NCBI GenBank assembly: GCA_963680875.1
Contig: OY804588.1
Span: forward strand, 81,058,829 to 81,122,828
Direction: 5' to 3'
DNA length: 64,000 nt
Origin: Bathymodiolus brooksi
Lineage: Eukaryota; Mollusca; Bivalvia; Mytilida; Modiolidae
Position 1 is the stretch's first letter, and each line of letters starts with the position of its first letter. Below are positions 1-12,518 of the stretch, one piece after another. Under the pieces are notes generated by a model, which worked only from the letters and a program-made list of their open reading frames with translations, was not told where the DNA came from and did not search any database. Position numbers and translations under genes: made by a program.

Positions 1-166
1 TCTCGACCAGGGTGAGGTGTACAACATTATGTGATGAAGCTTATCAGTGACTTCCGACAGGTCGGTGGTTTTCTCCGGGTACTCCGATTTCCTCCACCAA
101 TAAAACTGACAGTCACGATAAACACCACCAAACAAACAAACAAACAAACAAACAAACAAACAAACA
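1..166 (+). mobile_element. SINE family A, 3' part, cut by window edge
   Basis: The sequence runs from the region after the tRNA-like head (AGGTGTACAACATTATGTGAT) through GACAGGTCGGTGGTTTTCTC and the CCAATAAAACTGACAG block. It ends in a (CAAA)n tract at 124-166. Its 5' end lies outside the window. Confidence 0.75.
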
Positions 167-1236
167 AGTCTAAGGGAGATGGACCTTAGTTTGTTTTTAA
201 ATTTGATATTACATTACTCGGGAACTATAAATTTCAATGAAAGCTATATCTTGCAAACCATTGCATTGTCGAAACACTGTCTACCGGGCGAATGAAAAGT
301 TCAATTTATGCATAACCAAGCATGGTTTACTACCCACCAATATGTTTAGTCTAGACTCCGGCTCTCCGCATCAACTATTAGATAATACATGAAATATTAA
401 ATAAATATTCATCTGTATTTTATATCCGGTGTCCTAATAAATATTTCAAAAAACTAAACAAACAAAATACCCATCCCCGCATGTTTAGTTTTAAAAACTG
501 AAATACAAAGCCCTAATTTTAGGTACATGATAAATTACCTAGTTAATTTCACTAATGACATATCATGATTAGCCATCTGACCCATATTTGTTTTTCATCT
601 CTTATGTCTATTCAATAATTAAATAGTTTTTACGTTTCATTTTTCCACAGAATTATTCTAATATTTCATCCTAAGTAAACTCATTCTAATGGCAATCCTT
701 TTATCTATTACTATATCAAAATTACAAAAAGATGTATTTATTACATATTAATTATGCAAATATATGGTATACATTTCTATTTAAATTAAACTTGTCTATT
801 GTCAAATGAAAAGTTGAAGTTACAGAATTACAAGATCTATTTATAGATTATGTGCAAGCTGTTCATGCGTAAGTTCTTTTTTTGGGGTAATTATATATAA
901 TATCACCAATAAAATTATACAAAAAGATAAAAAAAACATGTCATCTGCACACACCTCCGAGTTCATCTAAAGTGTTCATTTATATTCTAACGATTCCTCA
1001 ATAAAACAGATGTTACTGATGACGAAGGAGGATTAAATTTCAGAGAGGCTTTAGAGGTATATTAAGGTGAAAACGTTTAATTTTGATAGACTATTTTAGA
1101 TTTTCCGTGGTTGTATGATTGAGTATAGACAGTGAATGAGTGATTGTTGCTTTGAGAGAAAATTATGATTGAATAAAAACGTAGATATCCAATTTAGTGC
1201 GCACAACGTATTTATGGATTAACCTTTATCAGGTAT
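167..1236. other. AT-rich noncoding sequence
   Basis: No gene, array or element recognised. A weak SINE-tail-like AGTGAATGAGTGATTGTTGC lies at about 1132. Confidence 0.5.
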
Positions 1237-1305
1237 GCTCAAAACAGTGAGTGAGTGATTGTTGTTTAACACCAAGAGAGAATTTTGTTCAGCTATATGT
1301 AGGCG
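1237..1305 (-). mobile_element. SINE tail fragment
   Basis: GTGAGTGAGTGATTGTTGTT followed by TAACACCAAGAGAG is the antisense form of the common tail. A weaker copy lies at about 1130-1160. Confidence 0.5.
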
Positions 1306-1984
1306 AAAACATGTTACTCTTAATGAATTTCTTGGAATCATGCGAGGTTTGCCGATTGGATCAGCTCCTGTCTTAAAATGCCATTTTTGAGAGAGATCCC
1401 CTGCATGTTACATGTATCAGATATAAGAGTAAACATAAATTGTTTTTAGAGCCAAATATATATTGAAATAGCAGCTTGTCATGCAGGACTGACTTCCACC
1501 TATATGTCAAAGATCACAGAGGTTAGTGTTGCAAAATATCCATCTTCACATATGTCTTCAGCGAGGTGCGTCATGTATACCTTCCCATACTTTGTCGCTC
1601 TGGTTTACCTCTAGTCGTCAATCTGGCGAGTATTTGGTACCTTTCAAGAATCTGACTATGGAAAAAAATCATGTATACCTTTCAGCTTAGTAATCAGTGA
1701 TACGAGTACCACTGTCTGGTCCACTTCTAAAACTTGCATCCTCCCGACAAACGTTCCCGTCCATCCCTATGCCACTGAGTACTATAAACATTACCACAAG
1801 CCGTCAAACATGCGCAGTGGAATTGGCAGCTATACCTGCTTCTCTTTGGAAGGGCAACAGGGAACATATATAGTACCCATATTAAAAGTAAACAAATCGC
1901 CATGGTAACCGAGAGTACTTGTACTAAGCCAATTACCTCGCAATAGCAACCAGCTAACCATCAAATAACAATTTTAGTTACAAT
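1306..1984. other. Noncoding sequence
   Basis: Nothing recognised before the satellite begins. Confidence 0.5.
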
Positions 1985-3350
1985 GGTAAACTTCATCAAC
2001 GAGTAACAAACCAGTTACATTGTAAAACCTTGTCACTAAGTAACAAACCAGGTACCTTGTAAAACCTTGTTACTAAGTAACACACCAGGTGCCTTGGTAA
2101 ACCTGGCTACTAAGTAACAAACCAAGTGCCTTGGTATACCTTGTCACTAAGTAACAAACCAGGTACCTTGGTAAACCTTGTTACTAAGTAACAAACCAGG
2201 TGCCTTGTAAAACCTTGTCACTAAGTAACAAACCAGTTACATTGTAAAACCTTGTTACTAAGTAACAAACCAGTTACATTGTAAAACCCTGTCACTAAGT
2301 AACAAACCAGGTACCTTGTAAAACCTTGTTACTAAGTAACAAACCAGGTACCTTGGTAAACCTTGTTACTAAGTAACACACCAGGTGCCTTGTAAAACCT
2401 TGTTACTAAGTAACACACCAGGTACCTTGTAAAACCTTGTCACTAAGTAACAAACCAGGTACCTTGTAAAACCTTGTTACTAAGTAGCACACCAGGTGCC
2501 TTGGTAGACCTGGCTACTAAACAACAAACCAGGTGCCTTGGTAAACCTTGTCACTAAGTAACAAACCAGGTACCTGGGTAAACCTTGTTACTAAGTAACA
2601 AACCAGGTGCCTTGTAAAACCTTGTCACTAAGTAACAAACCAGTTACATTGTAAAACCTTGTTACTAAGTAACAAACCAGTTACATTGTAAAACCTTGTC
2701 ACTAAGTAACAAACCAGGTACCTTGTAAAACCTTGTTACTAAGTAACAAACCAGGTACCTTGGTAAACCTTGTCACTAAGTAACACACCAGGTGCCTTGT
2801 AAAACCTTGTTACTAAGTAACACACCAGGTGCCTTGGTAAACCTTGTTACTAAGTAACAAACCAGGTACCTTGGTAAACCTTGTTACTAAGTAACAAACC
2901 AGGTACCTTGGTAAACCTTGTCACTAAGTAACACACCAGGTGCCTTGTAAAACCTTGTTACTAAGTAACACACCAGGTGCCTTGGTAAACCTTGTCACTA
3001 AGTAACAAACCAGGTACCTTGGTAAACCTTGTTACTAAGTAACAAACCAGTTGCCTTGTAAAACCTTGTCACTAAGTAATAAACCAGTTACATTGTAAAA
3101 CCTTGTTACTAAGTAACAAACCAGTTACATTGTAAAACCTTGTCACTAAGTAACAAACCAGGTGCCTTGTAAAACCTTGTCACTAAGTAACAAACCAGGT
3201 ACCTTGTAAAACCTTGTCACTAAGTAACAAACCAGGTACCTTGGTAAACCTTGTTACTAAGTAACACACCAGGTGCCTTGGTAAACCTTGTTACTAAGTA
3301 ACAAACCAGGTGCCTTGGTAACATCATCATCGAGTTAAAAGTCAGTTACT
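1985..3350. repeat. 37-bp satellite array with 407-bp higher-order period
   Basis: About 36 units of the form AACCAGGTACCTTGTAAAAC then CTTGTCACTAAGTAACA. Variable positions (GTACC/GTGCC/TTACATT, TCACT/TTACT, GTAAAACC/GGTAAACC) define unit types. The marked unit CACCAGGTGCCTTGGTA...CTGGCTAC recurs at 2084 and 2491, exactly 11 units apart, with the same order of unit types after each. Confidence 0.93.
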
Positions 3351-3620
3351 ATTGTAAACTTTGTCACTGACAGTCAAAAACAATTACATTGGTAACATTG
3401 TCACTGAGTTACAAACCAGTCACCTTTGTAAATTTCATCAGTGACCCAGATCTAGTTACCTTGGTCTAAACCATGTCACTAGCAGTCGGAAACCAGTTAC
3501 CTTTGCCAAGTTTATCACTGACAGTCATAAACCGGTCATCTTGACAAACCTAATCATTGACAGTCATAACCAGTTAGCCCTGTCAGCAAAACACTGACAG
3601 TCCAAAAACCTCTTTAGTCA
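3351..3620. repeat. Degenerate edge of the 37-bp array
   Basis: Loose repeats of CACTGACAGTCA, AAACCAGTTACCTTTG and similar, with irregular spacing, look like old diverged units of the neighbouring satellite. Confidence 0.6.
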
Positions 3621-4964
3621 ACTGTTCCACTGATAGTTTAAATTTAAACATAGATCAACAAAAATCCCGATATTAAGGGTAATAATTTAACCAGAATCTT
3701 GACGTCAATAGCAATAATTCAACCAAATATCGACTTTAATTCTCCTTCTTGTTCTTCAAGAAGAGTGGTAAGAGTGTAACCATTTTCCCAACCCCCTCCC
3801 CGACCCCATTTTTCCCATGGATATGAGTGCAATTCTTGCGAAACTATCATTATCGAGACTTGTTTAACTAATTAGTTTGATATTTTTGAGTGATAACATG
3901 ACATGTTAAAGAAAACGACATTGCCTCGACTCCGCAAACTTGAAAATTTCTTATACGTTATAATGGCTACCTATGGTTTTGATGGAATGTACCCTGCTCA
4001 TTATGAATCCCCCCACCCCCACATTGACCCCCTCACCACTTCCTTCCTGTTCTAATCAATACTTAATTACTGAAAACTGGAACTAATCATTATTACTATG
4101 AACAAGGGGAGATAACTATAATTGTAGAAATAACAATTTTATCTTGGGTAATTATCAGTAACGCTAATTATCTCTGTATCATTATCAGTTGATACCGGTT
4201 GAAAATAATTAGATCGCCCTGTGAAAGGTTAACAGTCCTAAAAATATGTGTTTCGAGCAGATAAGTTTAAAATTATTACTATTCTATACGAATTATTACA
4301 AATAATCTGTTAGAATTGTTCGTAACAATGAAGATATCTTATGATCGTAGGGTTTCACCCCTCTCACATGCACAAAAAACAAATTATACAAGGAAAAAAT
4401 TATCTTCCGCAAGATTACCCTTTTCTAAGAAATCTTTTGCCTCGGGGAAGTTTAAAAATATACATCTTAGTTCGAATGTTTAAGGGAGTTATTTCCCTTT
4501 AAGGCGGGCACAGAGTACCAGATTTCGTGCACAGTTCAATGAATATAACTTAGTTGTTTTCTCATAATCTGTTCAAAATCTTAACAAATAAACCCGAAGG
4601 GTCACGAGTACTAGACTAAATGTCAGGTTGGTAATGCTGAAAAAAGCTGACGTTCGCCACAGTTTGGTTACATTAAGAGGAAAGGTTTTTAGTGTTTCGA
4701 GAGCTAAAGACAGGCCCGGACTCGGTCATAAAACTTGCTCGGGAGTTAATCACATATCTGGGCGGCCCATTGCTCATCAATATGTTGCCCGAAAAGATAT
4801 CTCGAGACATTCGGCTTTTACTCAAGATATAACTTACTTGTAAAACGTGTCACTTGTCTTAATAAAGATGTGTACTAATGATCAATGGAAACCATCAAAA
4901 CACAGAGATCCAGTTATCAAGAGGAGGGGGGCACTAACCGGTTTAACACTGCCACGTTTTGGTG
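3621..4964. other. Noncoding sequence
   Basis: AT-rich. Short frames at 4628-5038 have no homology I can see. Confidence 0.5.
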
Positions 4965-5090
4965 CCAGAACCGGTATTTCCAATGTCATATGTTGTGGTA
5001 TTTTTTGTGTTCAATTAGTGAAAGTGAGAAATGATTAATTTTAATGATATTGGTGGAATTGTTGACTGTTTAAACTTTCTGTTCATGACA
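4965..5090 (+). repeat. Diverged repeat shared with 37.9-38.1 kb
   Basis: TATTTCCAATGTCATATGTT and GATATTGGTGGAATTGTTGA then CTGTTTAAACTTTCT recur in the same order at 37930-38110. It is an unclassified interspersed repeat. Confidence 0.55.
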
Positions 5091-5104
5091 GAGAATTGTA
5101 TTTG

Positions 5105-5160
5105 ATGGTGGTGGTGCATGGTGTTTAACAATATTTCAGTTATATCGAATTTTTCTTTTT
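5105..5160 (-). mobile_element. SINE tail fragment
   Basis: GGTGTTTAACAATATTTCAG and the following TTATATCGAAT match the antisense tail, with a short deletion. Confidence 0.5.
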
Positions 5161-7170
5161 TTACTATTTGTGTCCAGCAACATTTTCCATTATTTTTATT
5201 TTTCTAGTACTTTCTAATTTCATTTCGTGCAACAAATTTAATAAAATGGATACAATTCATCAGATATTGGTTTTCCCAGAAACAACTTATAGTTGTTTTT
5301 TATAATATGAAATGCAATTATCATCAAAACGTTTTTATTTGTGATTTGATGAGACGCAGTCATTAGTTGGAGTGCTTTATAAACAGCTTTTTAATGTTTA
5401 AGATCAATTACATATTTTGTAACTTTAGCGATGATAATTTTAATGTTGGATGGTTTAATTAAAAAAAAGTATTGTTACACTAAATTTACATTTAAGCTAA
5501 TAGTGTTACTTAAAATTACAATGATGGCGCAAATGGGGAACTCTTGCTTTACACGAATAATGGCATCACTAACCATTAACTGAATAACGATCATGAAAGA
5601 ATATTTAATGGTAAATTACCTCTAAATCAAATTAAATCAAGGTTAAAGTTAAAACTGTGCGTGTAAAGTACACGTGGATATTATTTAATGTCGTAGAGCG
5701 TCATGAAGTCCCTGATGTACCTCTTAATTTTGAAGCAATTTAGTATGGAGGTCTTAAAAGAATTGTTTAGGAGCGTAACATTGACTGACAGAATCTAATA
5801 GACTTTAATGAATATTAAAAAGTCCCAGGGCATTGATAAGGGTGTAAATTTAGCGCATTACAAACGGGTCGGGAACGGAATACGCTAAATTGCCATTTTT
5901 GCAATTGAGGGTACAATGCTGACATTTCCTATCTCATGTATTTCTTTAAAAATGTCATGGCGTGTTTAAATGACTTACAGGCCATTACTATATTATACTG
6001 GGAAATGTTGGGAATATGAGAATATTGCCCTTTCAATTAACCATACCAAAAATATATTTGCGCTTAATTTGCGCTCATCAAACTTTTTCTCTTCCACATA
6101 ATTAGCTTAGAGCAATAACAATGACATTTATATAAGGGGGAGAAAACATACTGACAGGATCATCACTTTAACACTTTAAGGAATGTCGGTGGATGGTGGC
6201 TGTCTTGTCAGGCAAGAAAAACAACTTTGGCATATACTGTTAATTTCCCGCCATTTCATAGTTGTATCTCGTGATTAATCACAACACAATTTAATTTTCT
6301 GAATTACAAAGAAAAAATCTATATCTCCATGTACAATTTTGATTTTGTCAGTCATTAATTTTTTTATTTTCAATATTTTATACAAAAATATAAAATGATT
6401 TAAACCATATCCCCCAATTTTGTCCCCCATCAGCTCGAAGCAATAATGAACGGCAGGTAATGCACAATTTCTGTTCCTTTACTAAAAGTTTGAAAACACG
6501 TTCGATATCACTTAAGCGATCGAAAAGCACTTAACTTAAAAGACATACAATTTGATTTTTGCCAGAAGATTGGGCTTTTAAATGAAAATTCTGATTTATT
6601 AACAATGGACGGTTTTCTTTGTTATGTCAATTATTGCACCGTTTTTTAGTGTTCACGTTTGCTAAATATGAATATGAGACAAAATGTAGAATATTTTTGA
6701 TATACCATAAAAAAGCAATATTTATTAAAATTTAATGTTACAAAAAGGGTTTTTAGTCTATTTAGAGATTGCGTTTGATCAATGTGAAACAAATTTAGTA
6801 TATTTTTGATATACCACAAAAAGCTATAATGATAATTTAATGTTAGAGAAATGATTCAAAATTAAATGACTTGATCATAACACAAAGCATTGTGTTCAAA
6901 CAAACTCTAAAATTGTACACTATTTTCCCATTAGTACTCTAAACATCACAAGAACCTGCTTTTAATAATGTTTTAAAACTCTACAACTCAATTGTTTAGT
7001 TAAAACACTCTTTAATTCTTCATTCTCTGTACTCCAATATCGACCAAATGTACGATTGGTAAAAGTTCATTTTCGTCTGATGGGAAATTTATAGAAACAA
7101 CAGTTTTAGGACAATCATGATGGCCATAAAATTATACATAGGCATTTATCTTTATAACATAGACTATTCA
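5161..7170. other. AT-rich noncoding sequence, 2 kb
   Basis: No element recognised except a loosely repeated TATTTTTGATATACCA(T/C)AAAAAG at about 6691 and 6801. It is repeat-poor for this window. Confidence 0.5.
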
Positions 7171-7432
7171 GGGACCGTCATGGCCGTGATCTTATGGTAG
7201 TTGGATTTACAACTCTCTATGCAATCAGTGCCTATCACCACTGATGTTGCATGCGAGTTTGAATCTCGATCAAGGCGAGGTGTACAACATTATGTGATAA
7301 AGTTTGTTAGTGACTTGCGACAAGTCGGTGGTTTTCTCGGGGTCCTAGTCCGGTTTCCTCAACCAATAAAACTGACAGCCACGATATAACTTAAATATTG
7401 TTGAAAGTGGCGTTAAATACCATTAACAAAAA
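7171..7432 (+). mobile_element. SINE family A, near full length
   Basis: The head is GGGACCGTCATGGCCGTGAT with a B-box-like GAGTTTGAATCTCG. The shared body (GTCGGTGGTTTTCTC, CCAATAAAACTGACAGCC) and tail (ATTGTTGAAAGTGGCGTTAAA) follow. Flanks AACATAGACTATTC (7156-7169) and AACATAAGATATTC (7436-7449) look like a worn target duplication. Confidence 0.82.
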
Positions 7433-7449
7433 ACAAACATAAGATATTC

Positions 7450-8248
7450 CAACTGTGCTCTACTTTTCAACGACTTGTTTCTTTATTTGTATGAAGAAAA
7501 CTTCGTACAGGGGATTCTCAAGAAGTTAGACCGGTCCTTAAATTTCATGTTCCGGTTCATACCGTAATTGATGTCATTTAACTGAATAATCCACAGTTTG
7601 GCGACCATGTTGTTCATCGCATCTATCCAATTGAACTTGAGATAAATGGATACCATGCTCAAATCCAGCTAGGTCTACTTTATACTTTTACATACACCTA
7701 GAAAATGGATAGCGAGTTCCGGTTAAAAGCGAAATATTACAAGAGAGATAATTTCAATTTTCCCAACGTGAACGTTCCATTTATAAGTAGTTGCTCAACA
7801 TTCCAAAAGAACCTGCATATGGGGTATAGATCCCTCTGTTATTTTCGGTATTCGGTGGTTCCTATCATGATTTATTTGATAGAGATTTGCTTCAGTGGTT
7901 CAGACGAAGTTTATAAACATCAGATATTTTTTTTTATCATTATTAGGTCTATCATGTAATTGTTATTGTCGTTTTACTTTTCACCCTTATATTACTTTTA
8001 AAAAAATATCGTAAATTTACTTCTCGGCATTTTTATTCCGGTTAAAACTAGCATGCATCATTATTTTCACCTAGTCATTATTAAGCGTGAAATAAGAAGG
8101 CGACGGATTTACATGAGCAATTATGCTTGTTTACAAATCCAATTTAGATATAATTTATTTATATATATTGCATGGTGATTGTATATTGTATTGTAGACAA
8201 TAATATACTGTTTTCATCAACAAGCCATCGGAGGGATCACATTTAGCA
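7450..8248. other. Noncoding sequence
   Basis: An 84-codon plus frame (7705-7959) shows no domain. Nothing else recognised. Confidence 0.5.
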
Positions 8249-8256
8249 GTGAATAC

Positions 8257-8507
8257 CACAGGCGCTCGTGGCTCGGACCACCCCCCTTTATCTAACTTTC
8301 TGTTTACAAATTTATTTTCAATAAAATTTCTTTATTTCTTTATTATTTCATCTATTTTTCCTTATTTTAACTTGTTCGTGTCAATATTCATACAATCTTA
8401 TGTTAACATCAAATTGCATGTGTCGACCCTATAGAAATTTTATTGAAAATAAATTTGTAAACAGAAAGTTAGAAAAAGGGGGGTGGTCCGTGCCACGAGC
8501 GCCTGTG
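8257..8507. mobile_element. MITE with about 80-bp inverted repeats and 8-bp target duplication
   Basis: CACAGGCGCTCGTGG opens the left arm (8257-8337) and its complement closes the right arm (8430-8507). The arms are nearly identical around a 90-bp AT-rich centre. GTGAATAC is duplicated exactly at 8249-8256 and 8508-8515. An 8-bp duplication and CA...TG ends suggest the hAT superfamily. Two short frames over it are artefacts of the arms. Confidence 0.88.
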
Positions 8508-8515
8508 GTGAATAC

Positions 8516-8878
8516 ACTTGGTCTTATTCCTATCCACCTAGGTGACAAACGACGAATATATTGATAACTACATGACATAGTTTCTGAGATAGCACTACTC
8601 CTCTCCTTACCTCGAAAATCACAACCAATAGAACATGCTATCAAAAATGTGAAACTGCAGGCCTGTGTCGTTGATGTGCACTTGCTGTAAATTTAAAGAC
8701 ACACCATTAAATATTACACTGTGACATAGTCTGATACTATGGACATCATATTCCCATTCCAACATGTATCAGACTCAGCTCAGCAAGTGTGTGAACCACA
8801 TCTCAAAGAAACTTGACACAAACAGACTGCATGTCTAATAAAAAGTTTGTCATTACCTACTCATCCATAAACTCCATC
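8516..8878. other. Noncoding sequence between two MITEs
   Basis: Nothing recognised. Confidence 0.5.
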
Positions 8879-8883
8879 ATTAT

Positions 8884-9089
8884 CAGGGGCGGATCCAGGA
8901 TTTGAAGTTAGGGGGGCGGGGGGGGGGCGCACTTAAAAAAATTGCGCTGAGCGGAGGGATGCACGAAAATTTTGGGGGTAATTCGTGTGAAAAATCACGA
9001 TTTTACGCCAAAAAATCATATTTTTTCCAATTTTATGGAGGGCGCGCGCCGGGTGCGCACACCCCCCCCCCCCCCTGAATCCGCCCACG
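8884..9089. mobile_element. hAT-like MITE, CAGGGGCGGATCC family, copy 1
   Basis: It starts CAGGGGCGGATCCAGG and ends with a worn complement, CCTGAATCCGCCCACG. The interior has G- and C-runs and TTCGTGTGAAAAATCACG. ATTAT is repeated at 8879-8883 and 9090-9094 (5-bp duplication). Confidence 0.85.
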
Positions 9090-9207
9090 ATTATGATATC
9101 AGAGGATAAAAACATTCCTACCAGACAGAAAACAGTCTTGCCTGGTAAGAAAACCTTATGGTCCTTAATTACCCTATATCTCTATATACCCTTTGTAAAT
9201 TTTGAAA

Positions 9208-9455
9208 GGGGGTTGTCGTGGTCGTGATCGTATGCTAATTGTGCAATCAGTGCCTATCACCACTAACGTTGTGAGTTCGAATCCCGCCCATGCGAGGTGT
9301 ACTCGATACAACATTATGTGATAAAGTCTGTCAGTGACTTGCGACAGACAGGTCAGTGGTTTTCTCCGGGTACTCCGGTTTCCTCTACCAATAAAACTGA
9401 CCGCCACGACATAACTGAAATATTGTTGAAAGTGGCGTCAAACACTATTAACCTA
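9208..9455 (+). mobile_element. SINE family A copy
   Basis: The head contains GTCGTGGTCGTGATCG and the B box GAGTTCGAATCCCGCCC. The body has GACAGGTCAGTGGTTTTCTC and CCAATAAAACTGACCGCC, and the tail is ATTGTTGAAAGTGGCGTCAAAC. A 77-codon minus-strand frame across it is a by-product. Confidence 0.82.
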
Positions 9456-9737
9456 ACCTGAACTAATAACCTTGAATTCTTGTAACGGTAGAGGGAATGT
9501 CCTATTTGTTCTCACCGTTTATTGATACTAGTTAATATTTTAAGAGAGGATTAGAACTTATCAAATGAGTTGTGTTGATTAATACAGGATATAGGGTTAC
9601 AATCATGGGATACTATATGTATTGATTTAAGTGTAGTAATTGATTGGTTCTGTCATATGACTATTTGAGAGACAGTGGCACCTGTTTACAATTCTCGTGT
9701 TGGTTTTCATAGATCATTTCGTTCTGAAACAGTGCCA

Positions 9738-10075
9738 GATCCTGGATGACTGTGAACGCGAAGATTCTGTATGATCGTGAATGCAAACATCTTAAATGAC
9801 CGTGAATGCAAATATCCTTCATGACCGTGAATACAAAGATTTTGCTTGACCGTGGATGCAAAGATTTTGCATGACGGTGAATGCCAGGTCCTGCATGACA
9901 GCGAATGCAAAGATTCACCATGACCGTGAATGGAAAGATATTGCTGGACGGTGAATGCGAAGATTCTGCATGATCGCGAATGCAAATATCTTATATGAAC
10001 GTGAATGCAAAGATTCTACATGACGGTGAATGCCAGAACCTGGATGAACGTGGATGAACGTGGATGAACGTGGAT
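9738..10075. repeat. 25-bp minisatellite
   Basis: About 13 units of TGACCGTGAATGCAAAGATT plus five bases, with several variants. Two overlapping 86- and 92-codon minus frames come from it. Confidence 0.9.
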
Positions 10076-10204
10076 GTCAATATCCAAACGAAGGTGACCT
10101 TATCCGATTTCAGCTATCATGTTTAGCCCTTTGGTTTTATTCCTCCTAAAACTATTAAAATGCTTGGATTCTAATCCTTTGTCCATTAGCGTACCTGATG
10201 AAGG

Positions 10205-10275
10205 TTATTCCAGAAACGCACCACGATATAACTTAAGTACAATGTATTGTTGAAAGTGGCACTAAACACCATAAT
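10205..10275 (+). mobile_element. SINE family A tail fragment
   Basis: Only the 3' end is present: CACCACGATATAACTTAAG then TATTGTTGAAAGTGGCACTA. Confidence 0.65.
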
Positions 10276-11598
10276 CCATCATGGTGTAAAATCAACTCCC
10301 TCTTTAAACCAGACGTTCAGAGTGCTGAGCATGTACCACTCTCTCATGAAATACATTCTTTCTGATCAAAGAATCACGTTTTAATCAGGATAATACGAAT
10401 AATACATTTAAATGATAATTTGTACTTTAATGGCTAATTTACATAGTAAATAGATATAAAGTTTAATTGGAATGTTTTGCAGCAATTTAGTATTAATGGT
10501 TTTATCAATAAACTCACAGAAATTACTTTAATATGAATACTACAATGTACATGCCATACCGCTGGAGTTCAATGCACCCTTGAATCCTTAAGGGTATAAT
10601 AAAACATCATATGCAACTGATCCAATAGATGACAATTTCTTTTCAGAACAGTGTACGTCAATATCTTCTTTAAACACCATTTAGATCATATAACATTCAT
10701 TATATTGAAGCATCAAATTTCCATTCTAGATTCAGTTTATATCATAATCGATTATATTCATAATACATGGTGCCCCATGTTATTTGATTTGCACTTTTAA
10801 AATATATTTTTTATAAAATATTGTTAAAGAGAATTTCTATATGATTTTGTTACTATCGCAATCAAACTGCATTTGTTAAGCTTGATTTTCAATCATTTTT
10901 ACACCTTGAAAGATTTTTTCTCAAAATGAATAGAAATTCAGGGGAGATAATTCAATATGCTGATCTGACTAAAAGCTACAATTAGAAACAAGAATTGCCA
11001 ACGTGGGCTATGTTTCATGTCATATCGATATGAAATGAGGAATTTCTATGGAGGACACCACATACATTATTTTAATTAACTTGCAATTGTTTCTGAAGAG
11101 AAGATCTTGAGAGTTTCAGCCAATCAGCAACAAGAATTGCACATAAGCACCCATCTTTCCAGGATTATTATGAAATGAAGAATATTTGCAATATTTGTTT
11201 TAGTCAACCTGAAACAAGAATTGTGCACGCGGTCATATTTTTCCTGTAACATTTCGCTAAAGTGGAACCAACAGTTGTGTAGACAATCAAACTGTGAAAT
11301 GGTAACGACTTTGGACAACCGACGATGGACGCAAAGTGATAACAATAGCCTACATTAACTTTTGGTTCAGGTGGGACAAAAAGGAATTCAGTCGGTTCAG
11401 TTGTGAACAGGCTATGTCCTCATGCGTATGCATTGTGTTTGGGTGTTGATCATAATATGAAACCGGCACGGTCATGAATGCTCGCGAATCTGAAAATGAT
11501 CTGCCAATTTCACGCTCATACAGTGCATCAAAAAGTGTCGAGTTTGTTTGGGCCGAGATATATCGGGGACGACTTTTTTTAGGGCCGAATCTAGTCTC
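10276..11598. other. AT-rich noncoding sequence
   Basis: Nothing recognised. Short minus frames at 11124-11610 have no homology I can see. Confidence 0.5.
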
Positions 11599-11607
11599 AT
11601 TCAATCG

Positions 11608-11933
11608 CAATCGTAACTACTCGGCCATTCTCGCTACCCTGCAAATAACCTCGTACGTACATAGTAGAAATTCTTCTTAAATTGTTTGCCGGAAGTTAAG
11701 TTAAGTTAACCGCACAAAAATATAGTCCACGAAAATCCAATATGGAAGACATACTAAGTAAAATCTAATCATGCAAAACTAATTAAAACTTTAATTGAAA
11801 TATAGAAAATTGCTTAAAATATAACTTTATTAAACTTTCATGTAACTGACATGTGAAAAGTAGTACGATTTATACGCCTAATGCATACGAGGTTATTTGC
11901 AGGGTAGCGAGAATGGCCGAGTAATTACGATTG
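11608..11933. mobile_element. MITE with CAATCGTAACTACTCGG termini and 9-bp target duplication
   Basis: Arms 11608-11655 and about 11886-11933 are nearly identical inverted copies around an AT-rich 230-bp centre. ATTCAATCG is duplicated exactly at 11599-11607 and 11934-11942. The same termini occur at 46672. Confidence 0.88.
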
Positions 11934-11942
11934 ATTCAATCG

Positions 11943-12364
11943 ACCTGTCGTACCTTACGAAATCTCAAAAGTTAACTTCCGCGTAGAAACAAAAATTCTT
12001 GTCAGTATGTCAGAAGAGATTTAATAAATTAAAAAATATCAATATAAGTAAAACAAGCTAACAAAATGACTTTTATTACACACGGGTTCCGGGATTCAGT
12101 GGTATCGGACGTACGAGAGAGGGTACGAGACTTAGGATCACCTTTGCGCTTTATGTTAAGAATATGTTTACAAAGCGCAGAATTTTTTTTGATTCCGCAG
12201 TATGTGCAGCCATGTTTGTCAAAAAATCCTAAGTACACATTTATTACCATAAAGAGCTCGCTGACGCTCGCATATAATATTCAGGTGTTAAACCGGTATG
12301 CCATACTAATTTTGAAGATAAACAAATTAACCTAACACTGCTTTATGTCTCTGTGTTTAGGTAA
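11943..12364. other. Noncoding sequence
   Basis: Contains two overlapping short frames on opposite strands (12029-12335) with no recognisable product. Confidence 0.5.
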
Positions 12365-12430
12365 ACGGTGGGTTCCACTTGTGGAGCAGGAACTGTTTAT
12401 TCTTCTAGAGCACTTTTGTAGTGGGACTCA
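12365..12430 (+). mobile_element. Family C repeat, head fragment
   Basis: GGTGGGTTCCACTTGTGGAG and CAGGAACTG match the start of the roughly 200-bp family C repeat (compare 60128). The rest is not recognisable. Confidence 0.4.
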
Positions 12431-12518
12431 ATATATAGAGAATCTGAGACAGATTTAATACCGTGTAAAATGCTGTTGATATTCGTGTACAGGACAGTGA
12501 TAATGCCATAATATACTA

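Noticed and set aside
1985..3350. CRISPR array
   Set aside because: The 37-bp units abut directly with no spacers, and this is animal DNA.
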